A DNA stretch of 64,000 nucleotides from Bartonella fuyuanensis. Lineage in GTDB: Bacteria > Pseudomonadota > Alphaproteobacteria > Rhizobiales > Rhizobiaceae. Of this stretch, positions 9,789-19,765 are shown one piece after another. The stretch is from NCBI RefSeq assembly GCF_014197255.1, contig NZ_JACIFE010000006.1, positions 23,877-87,876 on the forward strand. Direction: 5' to 3'. The translations under genes and the position numbers were made by a program. The notes beneath the pieces are model-generated. The model was not told the origin of the DNA, did not search any database, and worked only from the letters and a program-made list of their open reading frames with translations. The number at the start of each line of letters is the position of its first letter. The first letter of the stretch is position 1.

Positions 9789-9814
9789 GCCGGGCATTCG
9801 TCCGGCTTTTTTTT
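9789..9814 (+). terminator. Rho-independent terminator
   Basis: A GCCGG/CCGGC stem around an 8-base loop is followed by a run of eight T. It is GC-rich against a very AT-rich background, which makes it conspicuous. No intact gene ends just upstream; the nearest coding sequence is lysR, 475 bases away. It may therefore end a small RNA or a lost phage gene. Confidence 0.8.
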
Positions 9815-9818
9815 GATT

Positions 9819-10040
9819 ATGAAAGGGAATCTAAACGCTGCAGTATATGGGAAGGTAATAAGGAAAAAATTAGAATTTATAAATATCCAAGAATTTCTTT
9901 TAAGTATACTAAATTTTAATGAGGGTTTGAGAAAAATTTATTTTGTTGTGTCAGAAAACGCTGACATTAGGGGAGGGGATATAAGGTATATAATTTTATA
10001 CATGAAGTACTTTTTATTAGAGTGTGAGGTACATATCTAG
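9819..10040 (+). CDS. Hypothetical protein, probably a phage gene fragment
   Basis: A 73-residue frame beginning MKGNLNAAVYGKVIRKK immediately after the terminator. The middle part (LRKIYFVVSENADIRGGDIRY) has a well-mixed, protein-like composition, unlike random translation of AT-rich DNA; the tail is less convincing. It lies in phage debris 270 bases upstream of the methylase pseudogene. I do not recognise the family and cannot tell an intact small gene from the remains of a larger one. Confidence 0.35.
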   Translation: MKGNLNAAVYGKVIRKKLEFINIQEFLLSILNFNEGLRKIYFVVSENADIRGGDIRYIILYMKYFLLECEVHI

Positions 10041-10310
10041 GGCAGAGGTTCCTAAAACCTATGAAGTGATCAAGTAGTGAGTAGGTAGAACCATTAAGCG
10101 AGATTGGGCTGTTCATCTAGTGACAGGCGATAGATTTTTCTTCATTTTAGGGTGAAGAGGAAGTCGAGAAATAAAAAGGGTTTAGTTTAATTATAAGAAT
10201 GATTGTATTTAAAAGTACTAGATCTTTTTTGAGTTATAAGGAGAATGCAAATTTATCAATTTGCGCGCTTCTTTAAGCGATATTTCTCAGTATGTTAAAA
10301 TTTGTTCACA

Positions 10311-10976
10311 ATGATATCCGTGAATAAAAGACCAGCGAAATATTTGATTATTAATGATCTGAATGGAGAGATCACAAACCTGTCTCAATGTGTTCAAAAT
10401 GACTTTGATGATTTAGCCAAACGATTGGAGTGGTTTGTTTGTTCACGACAGTTGTTTTTTGAACTTGCGGAGATTGACCCAGAAAGCTTCTCGAAGGTTG
10501 AAAGAGCATCTCGCTTTTTATTTCTCTAACATTGTGTTTTGTTTGGGAGGAAAGATTATGTCTCTTTTAGTTTTGGAAGAAAGAGACAGGCAAGGTTTAG
10601 TCCGGATAAGCTGTTATCAAGGATGAAACGTGTTAGGGAAAAATTGCTTGATAGAACGATCTTAAATTTATCGTGGGAAGGGGTTGTTGATTTTTTTGAT
10701 GTACTCTATAGTTTATTTTATTTAGATCTGCCTTATTTTGTAAAGAAGCAATATTATAGTTCAGGGAATTTTGTTGAAGCTGATTTTATCAGTATGGCAA
10801 AAGTTCTTAAGGACATTTTAAGGGAAGTTTGTTTTAAGCCTGAATGATTGTGATACAGTTCGAGAGATCTTTAAGAATTTTGATTTTTTAGAAGTTGAGA
10901 TCCTTTGGATAGCAGGTAGGGCAAAAAAATATTCCGAAAAGAACTTTTGATTTGTAATAATGAAGGGGCATGTTAA
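10311..10976 (+). pseudogene. Phage DNA adenine methylase (D12 class), decayed
   Basis: Successive pieces match D12-class N6-adenine methyltransferases in order: SVNKRPAKY at the N-terminus; INDLNGEITNLSQCVQ and LAKRLEWFVCSRQLF; then, after a frame change near 10530, FGRKRQARFSPDKLLSRM and LFYLDLPYF; then, after a second shift near 10840, SLNDCDTVREIFKNF; and after a third near 10950, ELLICNNE. About 40 residues containing the AdoMet-binding FxGxG motif are deleted, and the catalytic DPPY is changed to DLPY (CTG for CCG). The enzyme is certainly inactive. The family is typical of temperate phages. Confidence 0.85.
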
Positions 10977-11854
10977 AAATACTATTCCCTTAATTTATTT
11001 ACGCATCCCTCATAGTGAAAAATATATAAATACAGTAAGTTATTTGTACATAAAATTACCTGTTATCCGTGAATGGTATAAGATCTATAGGGTTCCATCA
11101 CATTATTCCAGTTCTTGATATTGCGTAGCTTTATGCTATTTCCACCTATGGGTTGCAAATAGTTTTGATTGATTTAATATAAAGGGAGTGAAATGAGAAA
11201 ATTTTACAGTATTTATGGCGCTAATTTATATAATATGAAGTAATAAATCAGTATATTCTTGTGATGAGAAAAGAATAATTATTGAAAATGGCTTAACAAA
11301 GCAAGAGTTCTAAAATTTCCAATACTCCTATCATAAAGCAAGTATTGGCTATAAGGAATAATTTATTTAAAAAGATGAGAATACACTTAATTTTGTATTT
11401 TGTTAGAAAATAAAAAATTATGTTCGGTTTTTAGTTAAAAAAAATTACAGGGAACAAAAGGATTATGTAATGCTGTTAAGGTATAGATATTATAATTTGT
11501 GTTGGTTAAATACCTGAGATTATAGAGAGAAATCTCAGAAGTAACATTGGAATTTACACTTATACGAATGTTGTTTTCTAAGGTGCGATCATTTTTAATG
11601 ATATTGATATTCGCAATTTTACTTTTAAGAAAATATGTTCTTGATGGAGTGATATTCTGATTGTTTTTTAAGCTCTTTCATTTCACTTATTTCACATGTT
11701 TTTATGAGTAGAATTATTTCTGAATGATTGTCAATCTATAAGCTACAGTTTTTTTGTTTTTGAGTGCAATAATGGTGTGATTGAAGCTCTACGTGAAGTT
11801 GTTCTTGTCGTTTCTATGCGCCATTATTGTCCCATATCTTTTTTAGAAATAGAG
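10977..11854. other. Intergenic, no gene seen
   Basis: AT-rich with frequent stops in all frames. It holds a degenerate copy (C) of the dispersed repeat at about 11150-11260. Otherwise I see nothing I can support. Confidence 0.5.
11150..11260 (+). repeat. Dispersed repeat, degenerate copy C
   Basis: Shares with copy B, in the same order, GGTTGCAAATAG, TTTTGATTGATTTAATATAA, GAAATGAGAAAATTTTACAG and GTAATAAATCAGTAT. Intervening bases have drifted. Confidence 0.65.
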
Positions 11855-11990
11855 GAAATGGATTGCTCTTATAGAAGAGTTTTTTACAAAAGGGAGATGC
11901 CATATTTGCGATAAGATTATTAGCGTTCATTGCATGTAGAGTTCCAATGACGTTAAGAAAATATCGATGAATTCAATTTCAGAACATGCT
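11855..11990 (-). pseudogene. Decayed copy of the 3' part of the moeB/thiF gene
   Basis: This stretch aligns with 12105-12245 of the intact gene next door, in the same orientation: for example TTCATTGCATGTAGAGTTCCAATGACG against TTCCATTGCTTGTAGGGTTCCAATAACG, and CAATTTCAGAACATG against CAATTTCAGCACATG. It has many substitutions and small indels. A tandem duplication followed by decay of one copy is the simplest reading. Confidence 0.75.
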
Positions 11991-12049
11991 AGCAGAATGT
12001 AAAAGAATAGAAGGGGGAATAATCATGCTTTTCTATGCTCTTTAAGTAG

Positions 12050-12817
12050 CTACGGTATTTTGGGAGAATTGTGCCGTTTATAGATAATAATATTAAATTG
12101 CGCTAATAATCCATTATAAAGGAGAATTTTTCCCACTAATGGGTCTCCGATGTTTGTGATCATTTTAATAGCTTCCATTGCTTGTAGGGTTCCAATAACG
12201 CCAGGTAAAGCGCCGACGATACCAATTTCAGCACATGTTGGAATAGTATTAGGAGCAGGAGGGGTGGGAAATAAATCGCGATAGTGAGGGTTGTTATCTT
12301 TATAAGGCATAAGGACAGTTAAGGAGCCATTAAAACGTTCTACAGCACCACTTATTAAAGGTTTTTTGCATTGGGCAGCATGATCAGCAAGAAGATAGCG
12401 TGTAGTAAAATTATCGCTTCCATCAATAATGATGTGGTAGGCATTTAGCAGTTTATCTACATTACTTTTATCTAACCGTAGGTTATGTTTTTCAACCACA
12501 ACATGGGGATTTAATGCTTTTATAGTGATTTCAGCACTGTCTGTTTTGCTTTGGTTGATTGTATTCGTCTTGTGAATAACTTGGCGTTGTAAATTGGAAG
12601 GTGAAACGGTGTCGTTATCGACAACTCCAAGAGTTCCAACACCTGCAGCTGCTAAATAGGTTAAGACAGGAGAACCAAGACCCCCTGCGCCCACAACAAG
12701 AACGCGCGCTTTTTTTAGCTTTTTTTGTCCTATCCCACCAATTTCAGGTAAAATGATATGGCGTGTATAGCGTTCTATTTCTTCGTTGCTTAATTTTGGA
12801 TCTGTTTCTTGTGTCAT
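12050..12817 (-). CDS. MoeB/ThiF-family sulfur-carrier adenylyltransferase
   Basis: Adenylates the C-terminal glycine of a ubiquitin-like sulfur carrier (MoaD or ThiS) so that it can be thiolated. At 255 residues it has the E1-like Rossmann motif GAGGLGSP near 44-51, the conserved NLQRQ, and the TCAEIG loop with the conserved Cys. The CxxC zinc ligands found in E. coli MoeB are replaced (HYRDLFP where E. coli has CYRCLFP), as I recall for alphaproteobacterial homologues. No other moa, moe or thi genes are nearby, so MoeB versus ThiF cannot be settled. A decayed partial copy lies just downstream. Confidence 0.85.
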   Translation of the reverse strand: MTQETDPKLSNEEIERYTRHIILPEIGGIGQKKLKKARVLVVGAGGLGSPVLTYLAAAGVGTLGVVDNDTVSPSNLQRQVIHKTNTINQSKTDSAEITIKALNPHVVVEKHNLRLDKSNVDKLLNAYHIIIDGSDNFTTRYLLADHAAQCKKPLISGAVERFNGSLTVLMPYKDNNPHYRDLFPTPPAPNTIPTCAEIGIVGALPGVIGTLQAMEAIKMITNIGDPLVGKILLYNGLLAQFNIIIYKRHNSPKIP

Positions 12818-12904
12818 GAGTTTTCTCTTGTCATAGTTTTTTTATTGTTTACTAAGTTTACAGTATATAGGCCAGTCTGCTTTTAAGATAGGGAGGATTT
12901 ATTT

Positions 12905-13843
12905 ATGAAAATTGCTATTCAGATGGATCATATTTCAACAGTTCGGATACAAAGTGATACGACCTTTGCACTTGCTTTAGCGGCACAAGAGCGTGGACAC
13001 TCTCTCTTCCATTATACACCAGATCGTTTATCTCTGTGCTATGGTTGTGTGGTTGCACGACTAGAGCCATTGATTGTAAACGATGAAGAGGGAAACCACT
13101 ATCATTTAGGAAAGGCTGTTCGCACAGAATTAACAGATATGGATGTCGTTCTTTTAAGACAAGATCCTCCTTTTGATCTCAATTATATAACAACGACTTA
13201 TTTGTTAGAACGTATTCATCCTAAAACACTTATTGTGAATGATCCGGTATGGGTACGCAACAGTCCAGAAAAAATTTTTGTTACTGAATTTTCTGATTTG
13301 ATGCCAGAAACATTAATTACCAAAGATATTGAAGAAATTACAGCTTTTAGAGAGACATTTGGCGATATTATTGTTAAACCACTTTATGGGAATGGGGGGG
13401 CTGGTGTTTTTTATTTAAAACAAGATGATCGCAATTTAGCATCTCTTCTGGAAATGTTTGCAAAAGTTTATCAAGAACCTTTTATTGTTCAGCGTTATTT
13501 AGAGGCAGTACAAAAAGGAGATAAGCGGATTATTTTGCTTGATGGTTTACCTATTGGGGCCATTAACCGAATTCCAACAAAAACAGATATACGCTCTAAC
13601 ATGCATGTTGGAGGTCGCGCAGAAAATGTTGAATTAACAAAACGTGATTATGAGATTTGTGAACGCATTGGTCCAGCTTTAAAGGATCGTGGTCTTCTTT
13701 TTGTGGGGATTGATGTGATTGGAAAATATGTAACAGAAATTAATGTGACATCTCCTACGGGACTTCATGAAATTAAACGCTTTACCGGTACAGATATTGC
13801 ACATTTATTTTGGGACGTTATTGAATTCAAACGTTCAAATTAA
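12905..13843 (+). CDS. gshB: Glutathione synthetase
   Basis: ATP-grasp ligase that joins gamma-glutamylcysteine and glycine in the last step of glutathione synthesis. The 312-residue product starts [13 protein letters not shown], typical of GshB, has the N-terminal substrate-binding half, and then the ATP-grasp fold with [13 protein letters not shown], the metal-binding [11 protein letters not shown] and [17 protein letters not shown]. Length is normal. The start is preceded by AGGGAGGATTTATTT. It is divergent from the moeB/thiF gene with 87 bases between them, which must hold both promoters. Confidence 0.95.
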   Translation: MKIAIQMDHISTVRIQSDTTFALALAAQERGHSLFHYTPDRLSLCYGCVVARLEPLIVNDEEGNHYHLGKAVRTELTDMDVVLLRQDPPFDLNYITTTYLLERIHPKTLIVNDPVWVRNSPEKIFVTEFSDLMPETLITKDIEEITAFRETFGDIIVKPLYGNGGAGVFYLKQDDRNLASLLEMFAKVYQEPFIVQRYLEAVQKGDKRIILLDGLPIGAINRIPTKTDIRSNMHVGGRAENVELTKRDYEICERIGPALKDRGLLFVGIDVIGKYVTEINVTSPTGLHEIKRFTGTDIAHLFWDVIEFKRSN

Positions 13844-13986
13844 ATTATTTGATGGATGATCAAAACATGGTTTTGTTAAAAATAAGCTATGTCGTTTTTT
13901 ATATTTGTTATATTGCACATGTGAATTAGAATGACTGTCTGATATAAATATAAGGGGTTTTGTCCTCAATTTTAAGGAGTTTATAG

Positions 13987-15033
13987 ATGAGCAGAGTATT
14001 ATCAATTGGAACAAGATTGGTTTTTGCGTTATTGCTGTCAGCAAATGTAGGCAATGCGCGTGATCAAATACAGATTATTGGTTCATCTACAGTTTTACCT
14101 TATCAAAAGATTGTTGCTGAGACATTTGGAGAGATTTATCCTCAGTTTAAGATTCCTGTTATCGAATCAGGTGGAACAGGAACTGGTATTAAGGAATTTT
14201 GCCGTGGTATTGGAGAGAATACCGTTGATATTGTTAACGCTTCGCGAGCAATGAAATCTAGTGAATTACAGTATTGTTTTGATGCTGGTGTAAAAGATAT
14301 TGAGGAAATACGCATTGGGTATGATGGTATTATTTTTGCGACAGATATTAAAGGTCCTGATTGGAAGTTGCAGCCGGTAGATGTTTATAAAGCTCTTGCT
14401 GCTCGAGTTATCATAGATGGAAAATTGCAGCCTAATAATGTTTCAAAATGGAATGCAGTTAATAGTGTTTTTCCTGATTGGCCGATAGCAGTGTATATTC
14501 CTGGAGAAAAACATGGGACGCGTGAAGTTTTTGAAGAAAAATTACTTGCTGTAGGCTGTAAAGAGAGTGGTGCAGTTGAGACGATGAAGTCTTTAGGGAT
14601 GAACGATGAGGAGATATATGCTGCTTGTATTGCGGTCCGTAAGGATGGAAAAGCGGTTGATATTGATGGTGATTATTCTGAAACATTTGCGCGTCTAACC
14701 TCTAATAAAACAGGAGTTGGTATTTTTGGTTTGTCTTTTTATCAAAATAATGCTGATAGGCTCAAGGTTGCCGAGATTAATGGTTTTACACCAACAATTG
14801 AGGCGATTTCTAGTGGTCAATATCCAGTTTCTCGTCCACTTTTTTTCTATATTAAGAAAGCACATTTAGGTCTTGTTCAAGGTTTGCGCGAGTATGTTGA
14901 TTTTTTTCTTTCTGATCAGATGATTGGTCCGGAGGGTCCTTTGGCTGAATATGGTTTGATTGTTATTTCTGAAAAGGAGCGTCAAGCACAGCGTTCTGAT
15001 TTTTCTGCTGGTCGAGTAATGATGTTGAAATAA
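13987..15033 (+). CDS. pstS: Phosphate ABC transporter, periplasmic phosphate-binding protein
   Basis: High-affinity phosphate receptor delivering Pi to PstCA. A 348-residue protein with a signal peptide (MSRVLSIGTRLVFALLLSANVGNA) and the PstS core: GSSTVLPY, the phosphate-loop SGGTGTGIKEFCRG and SRAMKSSE in the first lobe, and PGEKHGTREVFEEK in the second. It is first in the operon pstS-pstC-pstA-pstB-phoU. The 143-base gap from gshB should hold the promoter; I could not find a convincing PhoB box there. Confidence 0.93.
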   Translation: MSRVLSIGTRLVFALLLSANVGNARDQIQIIGSSTVLPYQKIVAETFGEIYPQFKIPVIESGGTGTGIKEFCRGIGENTVDIVNASRAMKSSELQYCFDAGVKDIEEIRIGYDGIIFATDIKGPDWKLQPVDVYKALAARVIIDGKLQPNNVSKWNAVNSVFPDWPIAVYIPGEKHGTREVFEEKLLAVGCKESGAVETMKSLGMNDEEIYAACIAVRKDGKAVDIDGDYSETFARLTSNKTGVGIFGLSFYQNNADRLKVAEINGFTPTIEAISSGQYPVSRPLFFYIKKAHLGLVQGLREYVDFFLSDQMIGPEGPLAEYGLIVISEKERQAQRSDFSAGRVMMLK

Positions 15034-15109
15034 ATTGCTGGGAGTAATTTGTTGGATTTCCACAGTAGAGAGTTTCGGTGTTATTTTTTTATGAAAACTG
15101 AAAGATAAA

Positions 15110-16570
15110 ATGCGTATTTCCTTCATTATTTTTCTGTTATTGATTTTTGGGTTTTGTGGCTTTTGCATTTCTTATATGCGAGCACGCACGCTTGAATATA
15201 GACAACACAAAATGCATTCTCGTGCGTATTATTATGGTTGGTGGACATTTTTGGTTACTGTTATTCCAGCTTTTATTTTTTTATTTTTTTGGACTGTTGG
15301 GAGTACAATTTATTTAGAATATAATGCTTTTCAAGAGCTTGGGGTGTATAGTGCGCACCTAACAGAACCTGTAAATCATGATCTACTTTGGGAAACTCTT
15401 CGAAGTCTCGTTAAAATGATTCGTTGTTTTGAAGGGGATCTTTCGACTGCTTCATATAAGAAAGTGCAGGCCCAATTACTCGCGAAGGGATTTATTTTGC
15501 CCCATGAAGCATCGGATGATGTTTTCAGAATAGCACAGTCATGGGTATTTTCTTCTGAAAAGCTTCAGTTTATTGGTCATGTTTTTCTTTTTGCTATTGC
15601 ATCCTTTGGTTTTATCTGTGGCATGATGCAAATTGCTCCTCATCAGCGTGCGCGTAATAAGGTTGAATCTTTGATTATTATTGGCTTGATTTGTGCTTCT
15701 ATCGTTGCAGTTTTGACAACAATAGCCATTGCACTTTCTATGTTTTTTCAGACAATAAGCTTTTTTCAGTCTGTATCTTTTTCAAATTTCTTTTTAGGAA
15801 CGGTTTGGGATCCACGTTTTTCTGCGAGTGGTTCAAGCAATGAAGTGGGACAATTTGGTTTAATACCGCTCCTTGCTGGTACACTTTATATTGCATTTGT
15901 CGCTATGCTTTTTGCTGTACCTATAGGATTATTTTCAGCTCTTTATATGGCTGAATATGCTTCTACGCGATTGCGTGCAATTGTGAAGCCATTGCTAGAA
16001 GTTCTTGCTGGCATCCCAACTATTGTTTATGGTTTTTTTGCTTTGAAGGTTGTCGGACCATTTTTATGTGATCTTTCTGCTTCTCTTTCAGATGGAGGTA
16101 GTTTTATTATGGCACAAAGTGTTTTGACTGCTGGAGTTGTGATGGGAATTATGTTGATTCCTTTTGTTTCTTCTTTATCGGATGATGTTATTATAGCTGT
16201 TCCACGCATTTTACGTGAAGGTTCTTATGGTTTAGGAGCAACGCAATCTGAAACAATTAAGAAAGTGGTTATACCAGCAGCGCTTCCAGGAATTATTGGG
16301 GCAATTTTGTTAACGGCATCACGAGCCATTGGAGAAACAATGATTGTGGTTTTGGCGGCAGGTGTTGCTGCAAATTTAACACTCAATCCTTTTGAGGCAA
16401 TGACTACAATGACTGTTAAGATTGTTAATCAATTGACTGGTGATTTTGAGTTCAACTCTCCACAAACTTTGGTGGCTTTTGCCTTGGGGATGACACTCTT
16501 TGTTATGACACTTTTGATGAATATTCTGGCTCTTTATATTGTGCGTAAATATCGGGAAACATATGAATGA
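15110..16570 (+). CDS. pstC: Phosphate ABC transporter permease PstC
   Basis: Inner-membrane permease subunit, 486 residues. Three features stand out: an N-terminal membrane segment, a roughly 150-residue insertion-bearing N-terminal region, and then the BPD_transp_1 domain (from about residue 255) with the EAA loop GATQSETIKKVVIPAALPG that contacts PstB. The long N-terminal region is typical of rhizobial PstC, compared with about 320 residues in E. coli. It overlaps pstA by four bases (ATGA), indicating translational coupling. Confidence 0.92.
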   Translation: MRISFIIFLLLIFGFCGFCISYMRARTLEYRQHKMHSRAYYYGWWTFLVTVIPAFIFLFFWTVGSTIYLEYNAFQELGVYSAHLTEPVNHDLLWETLRSLVKMIRCFEGDLSTASYKKVQAQLLAKGFILPHEASDDVFRIAQSWVFSSEKLQFIGHVFLFAIASFGFICGMMQIAPHQRARNKVESLIIIGLICASIVAVLTTIAIALSMFFQTISFFQSVSFSNFFLGTVWDPRFSASGSSNEVGQFGLIPLLAGTLYIAFVAMLFAVPIGLFSALYMAEYASTRLRAIVKPLLEVLAGIPTIVYGFFALKVVGPFLCDLSASLSDGGSFIMAQSVLTAGVVMGIMLIPFVSSLSDDVIIAVPRILREGSYGLGATQSETIKKVVIPAALPGIIGAILLTASRAIGETMIVVLAAGVAANLTLNPFEAMTTMTVKIVNQLTGDFEFNSPQTLVAFALGMTLFVMTLLMNILALYIVRKYRETYE

Positions 16571-17859
16571 ATGAGAAAATTCTTTTTCCTCATCGCAATA
16601 TTCGTCTCAGGCGTCGATATTGGGCTGAACGTCGCTTTCGAGCCTATGGTTTGATAGCTATTTTTATTGGTTTATTTTTTTTATTTGCACTTTTATGGTC
16701 TATCATTAGTCAAGGTTATACAGCTTTTTTTCAAAGTCGAATAACGTTATCGATTTATTTAGATGAAAAAATCATTGATCCAAACGGTCAACGTGAAACG
16801 AATCCACAGGTTCTCGTAACAGCGAATTATCCGATTCTTGTACGCAATGCTTTGGCAAAGAAACTTGATATCGATCAAAATGATCGAGCCTCTCTACGAG
16901 ATATTAACCGTATGTTTTCAAATGGTGTACGTGTTCAAATTCGTAAAATGGTAACAGAGAATCCAAAACTGATTGGCACAATGCAAACAATTAAAGTTTT
17001 GGCATCTGCGGATATCGATTCTGCTTATAAGGGAAAGATTGATTTGCGTGTAGCAGAAAAAAACCGTAAAATTTCTAATCGACAAGTAGAATGGATAAAA
17101 CGTTTAGCACATGATGGTACGCTTTATAAAACATTTAATGTTGGTTTTTTTACGTTTGGTGCTTCAAGTCGTCCTGAGATTGCAGGATTAGGTGTTGCGA
17201 TAATCGGTTCCCTTTATATGATAGGCATTGTTTTATTGGTTTCACTTCCGCTAGGCATAGCAACGGCTCTTTATCTGGAAGAATATGCACGCAAAAATAA
17301 ATTTGCAGATTTTATTGAAATTAATATAAATAACCTTGCAGCTGTTCCTTCGATTGTATTTGGTCTTTTAGGTCTTGCAGTTTTTATTAATTTTTGGGGA
17401 TTACCACGTTCTGCTTCTTTTGTTGGTGGTCTTGTTTTAGCGCTCATGACGCTCCCTACGGTTATTATTGCAACGCGTTCTGCTTTGCGTGCTGTTCCTC
17501 TCTCTATTCGTGCCGCTGCTTTAGGGTTGGGGGCATCAAAGACACAAATGATTTTTCATCATGTTGTTCCTTTAGCAGCGCCTGGTATTTTAACAGGAAC
17601 AATTATTGGAGTAGCTCAGGCTTTGGGTGAAACTGCACCTTTGCTTTTGATTGGCATGGTTGCTTTTGTTGTTGATATTCCTACAACCCCCATGGATCCA
17701 GCAACAGCTTTGCCTGTTCAAATTTTTATGTGGGCGGGTGAAGCAGAACGCGCTTTCGTGGAAAAAACGTCAGGGGCTATTATTGTATTAATGGTTTTTC
17801 TTACAATCATGAATATTTCTGCGGTTTTTTTACGTCGGCGATTTGAACGTCGCCAGTAA
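16567..17859 (+). CDS. pstA: Phosphate ABC transporter permease PstA
   Basis: Second permease subunit, 430 residues. An N-terminal transmembrane helix (IAIFIGLFFLFALLWSIISQ) is followed by a soluble region of about 150 residues that contains the DUF3333-like part known from alphaproteobacterial PstA. The permease core begins near residue 208 and includes the EAA loop GLGASKTQMIFHHVVPLAAPG. It starts inside the pstC stop codon. pstB follows after 52 bases. Confidence 0.92.
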   Translation: MNEKILFPHRNIRLRRRYWAERRFRAYGLIAIFIGLFFLFALLWSIISQGYTAFFQSRITLSIYLDEKIIDPNGQRETNPQVLVTANYPILVRNALAKKLDIDQNDRASLRDINRMFSNGVRVQIRKMVTENPKLIGTMQTIKVLASADIDSAYKGKIDLRVAEKNRKISNRQVEWIKRLAHDGTLYKTFNVGFFTFGASSRPEIAGLGVAIIGSLYMIGIVLLVSLPLGIATALYLEEYARKNKFADFIEININNLAAVPSIVFGLLGLAVFINFWGLPRSASFVGGLVLALMTLPTVIIATRSALRAVPLSIRAAALGLGASKTQMIFHHVVPLAAPGILTGTIIGVAQALGETAPLLLIGMVAFVVDIPTTPMDPATALPVQIFMWAGEAERAFVEKTSGAIIVLMVFLTIMNISAVFLRRRFERRQ

Positions 17860-17911
17860 TTTTAATAAAATAACAACTTTGATAAGATTTTTGTAAGGTG
17901 GTTTTTTTATA

Positions 17912-18670
17912 ATGAAGATTAAAATGCGTGGTCAGGATGTCAAGGTTTCTTATGGAGACAAAGAAGCACTCCATGGTATTACACTTGATATTCCTGAACA
18001 TCAAGTAACAGCTTTGATTGGTCCATCAGGATGTGGGAAGTCGACTTTTTTGCGTTGTTTTAATCGTATGAATGATACGATTGAAGACGCTAAAGTAACG
18101 GGTTTTATTACCTTAGATGGTGAGAATATTTATGACCAGGGGATTGATGTTGTAGAATTGCGCGCTCGTGTTGGAATGGTTTTTCAAAAGCCTAGTCCTT
18201 TTCCAAAATCTATATTTGATAATGTTGCGTATGGTCCACGCATTCATGGTTTAGTTAAAACGCGCTCTGAATTGCATGATGTTGTTGAAAAGAGTCTGAG
18301 ACAGGCTGGTTTATTTGAAGAAGTCAAAGACCGTCTTCATGATCTTGGCACAAGTTTATCAGGAGGACAACAACAGCGTTTGTGTATTGCGCGTGCCATT
18401 GCAGTGAATCCTGAAGTTATTTTGATGGATGAGCCTTGTTCAGCTCTTGATCCTATTGCGACGGCACGGATTGAAGAACTTATTGATGCATTACGGCAAA
18501 ATTATACAATTGTTATTGTAACACATTCCATGCAACAGGCCGCACGTGTTTCTCAATATACGGCTATGTTTCATTTAGGGTATTTGGTGGAAGTTGGTGA
18601 GACTGAAATGATCTTCACTTCACCAAAAGAACAACGAACGCAAGATTATATTACGGGGCGTTTTGGATAG
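17912..18670 (+). CDS. pstB: Phosphate ABC transporter ATPase PstB
   Basis: Cytoplasmic ATPase that powers PstCA, 252 residues. Walker [10 protein letters not shown] is at 37-45, followed by the Q-loop ([11 protein letters not shown]), the ABC signature [14 protein letters not shown], Walker [14 protein letters not shown] and the H-loop VIVTHSM. FNRMND after Walker A is diagnostic of PstB among ABC ATPases. ATG at 17912. It is fourth in the pst operon, 21 bases before phoU. Confidence 0.97.
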   Translation: MKIKMRGQDVKVSYGDKEALHGITLDIPEHQVTALIGPSGCGKSTFLRCFNRMNDTIEDAKVTGFITLDGENIYDQGIDVVELRARVGMVFQKPSPFPKSIFDNVAYGPRIHGLVKTRSELHDVVEKSLRQAGLFEEVKDRLHDLGTSLSGGQQQRLCIARAIAVNPEVILMDEPCSALDPIATARIEELIDALRQNYTIVIVTHSMQQAARVSQYTAMFHLGYLVEVGETEMIFTSPKEQRTQDYITGRFG

Positions 18671-18691
18671 GTGAATTGAGGAGTATAGGCA

Positions 18692-19414
18692 ATGTCGATG
18701 AATCATACTGTCCGTTCTTATGATGCAGAACTAAAATATTTAAAAGCAAGGATTACAGAAATGGGAAACCATGCAGAAAGAATGATTGAACGTTCTGTTG
18801 CATCGGTTATGTGTAGTGATCTTCAACTTGCAACAGCAGTGATTGCTGATGATGTGTTTTTAGATGAAGCTGAACGTGATATTGATGAAAAAGCGGTTGC
18901 TATTATTTGCAAACGCCAACCGATGGCTGTTGATTTGCGTGAAATTATTGGAGCCATTCGGATTTCTTCTGATCTTGAACGGATTGGGGATATGGCTAAA
19001 AACATTGCTAAGAGGACTGTTGCACTTACAGAAATACGTCAATCTACATCCTTTTATCATGGGCTTGAAACAATTGCAGCTTTAGCCCTCAATCAATTAA
19101 AAGAAGTTTTAAATGCTTATACGAGTCGCCTCTTAGAGCGTGTTGATTCTGTGCGTGAGCGTGATGAGAAGATTGATGCTTTGTATACTTCTCTTTTTCG
19201 TGAACTTTTGACGTATATGATGGAAGATATGCGCAATATTACAGTTTGTACACACTTACTGTTTTGTTTAAAAAATATTGAACGAATTGGTGATCATGTT
19301 ACCAATATTGCTGAAATGTTGCATTATATCATAACAGGTTACCATATGTCTTCTGATCGTCCTCGCGATGACCTTACTTATAGAGTTGGGATAGGTGAGA
19401 GAAAAATAGATTAA
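18692..19414 (+). CDS. phoU: Phosphate signalling protein PhoU
   Basis: Negative regulator linking Pst transport to the PhoR/PhoB two-component system. The 240-residue product consists of two PhoU three-helix repeats with the metal-binding ExxxD pattern, visible as ISSDLERIGDMAKNIAKR in the first and LKNIERIGDHVTNIAEM in the second. Last gene of the pst operon. In many rhizobia phoB follows, but it is not present here. Confidence 0.95.
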   Translation: MSMNHTVRSYDAELKYLKARITEMGNHAERMIERSVASVMCSDLQLATAVIADDVFLDEAERDIDEKAVAIICKRQPMAVDLREIIGAIRISSDLERIGDMAKNIAKRTVALTEIRQSTSFYHGLETIAALALNQLKEVLNAYTSRLLERVDSVRERDEKIDALYTSLFRELLTYMMEDMRNITVCTHLLFCLKNIERIGDHVTNIAEMLHYIITGYHMSSDRPRDDLTYRVGIGERKID

Positions 19415-19765
19415 AATTTATATTAAAGGGGATATCTGTGTTATTTTTTTAATCTTGATATAAAAGTTTTCTTACCCAAATTTTTTTGTATGCAAATTGG
19501 GTGATAGAGTGTGCGGGGCTTATTTTATTGGGATTGAAACATAAGGGTTGTTATGGACCTATATTTGGCTATGAAAATCAACAATATTGATTTGTGAATT
19601 AAGAGTTTTTTATTTTTTATTTTGCATAAGCTATTTTTTGATTATTGCTTGTATTAAAATTTTACTGAGTGGTAATACTTAGCGGTGTACTTTATTTAGA
19701 GATACAGTTAAAGCTCATTTCAAAATTTGAATAGCTTAGAGATTATTAGGAATGTTTTGCATAAG
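19415..19765. other. Gap between phoU and the SleB-like gene
   Basis: No gene. An imperfect hairpin (ACCCAAATTT paired with AAATTGGGT, about 19474-19503) may end the pst transcript, but it has no T-run on the plus strand. The promoter of the next gene must also lie here. Confidence 0.4.

Noticed and set aside
13844..13986. PhoB box in front of pstS
   Set aside because: A single CTGTC-like half-site (ACTGTCTGAT) is present but no second half at the needed spacing, so a PhoB site cannot be supported.
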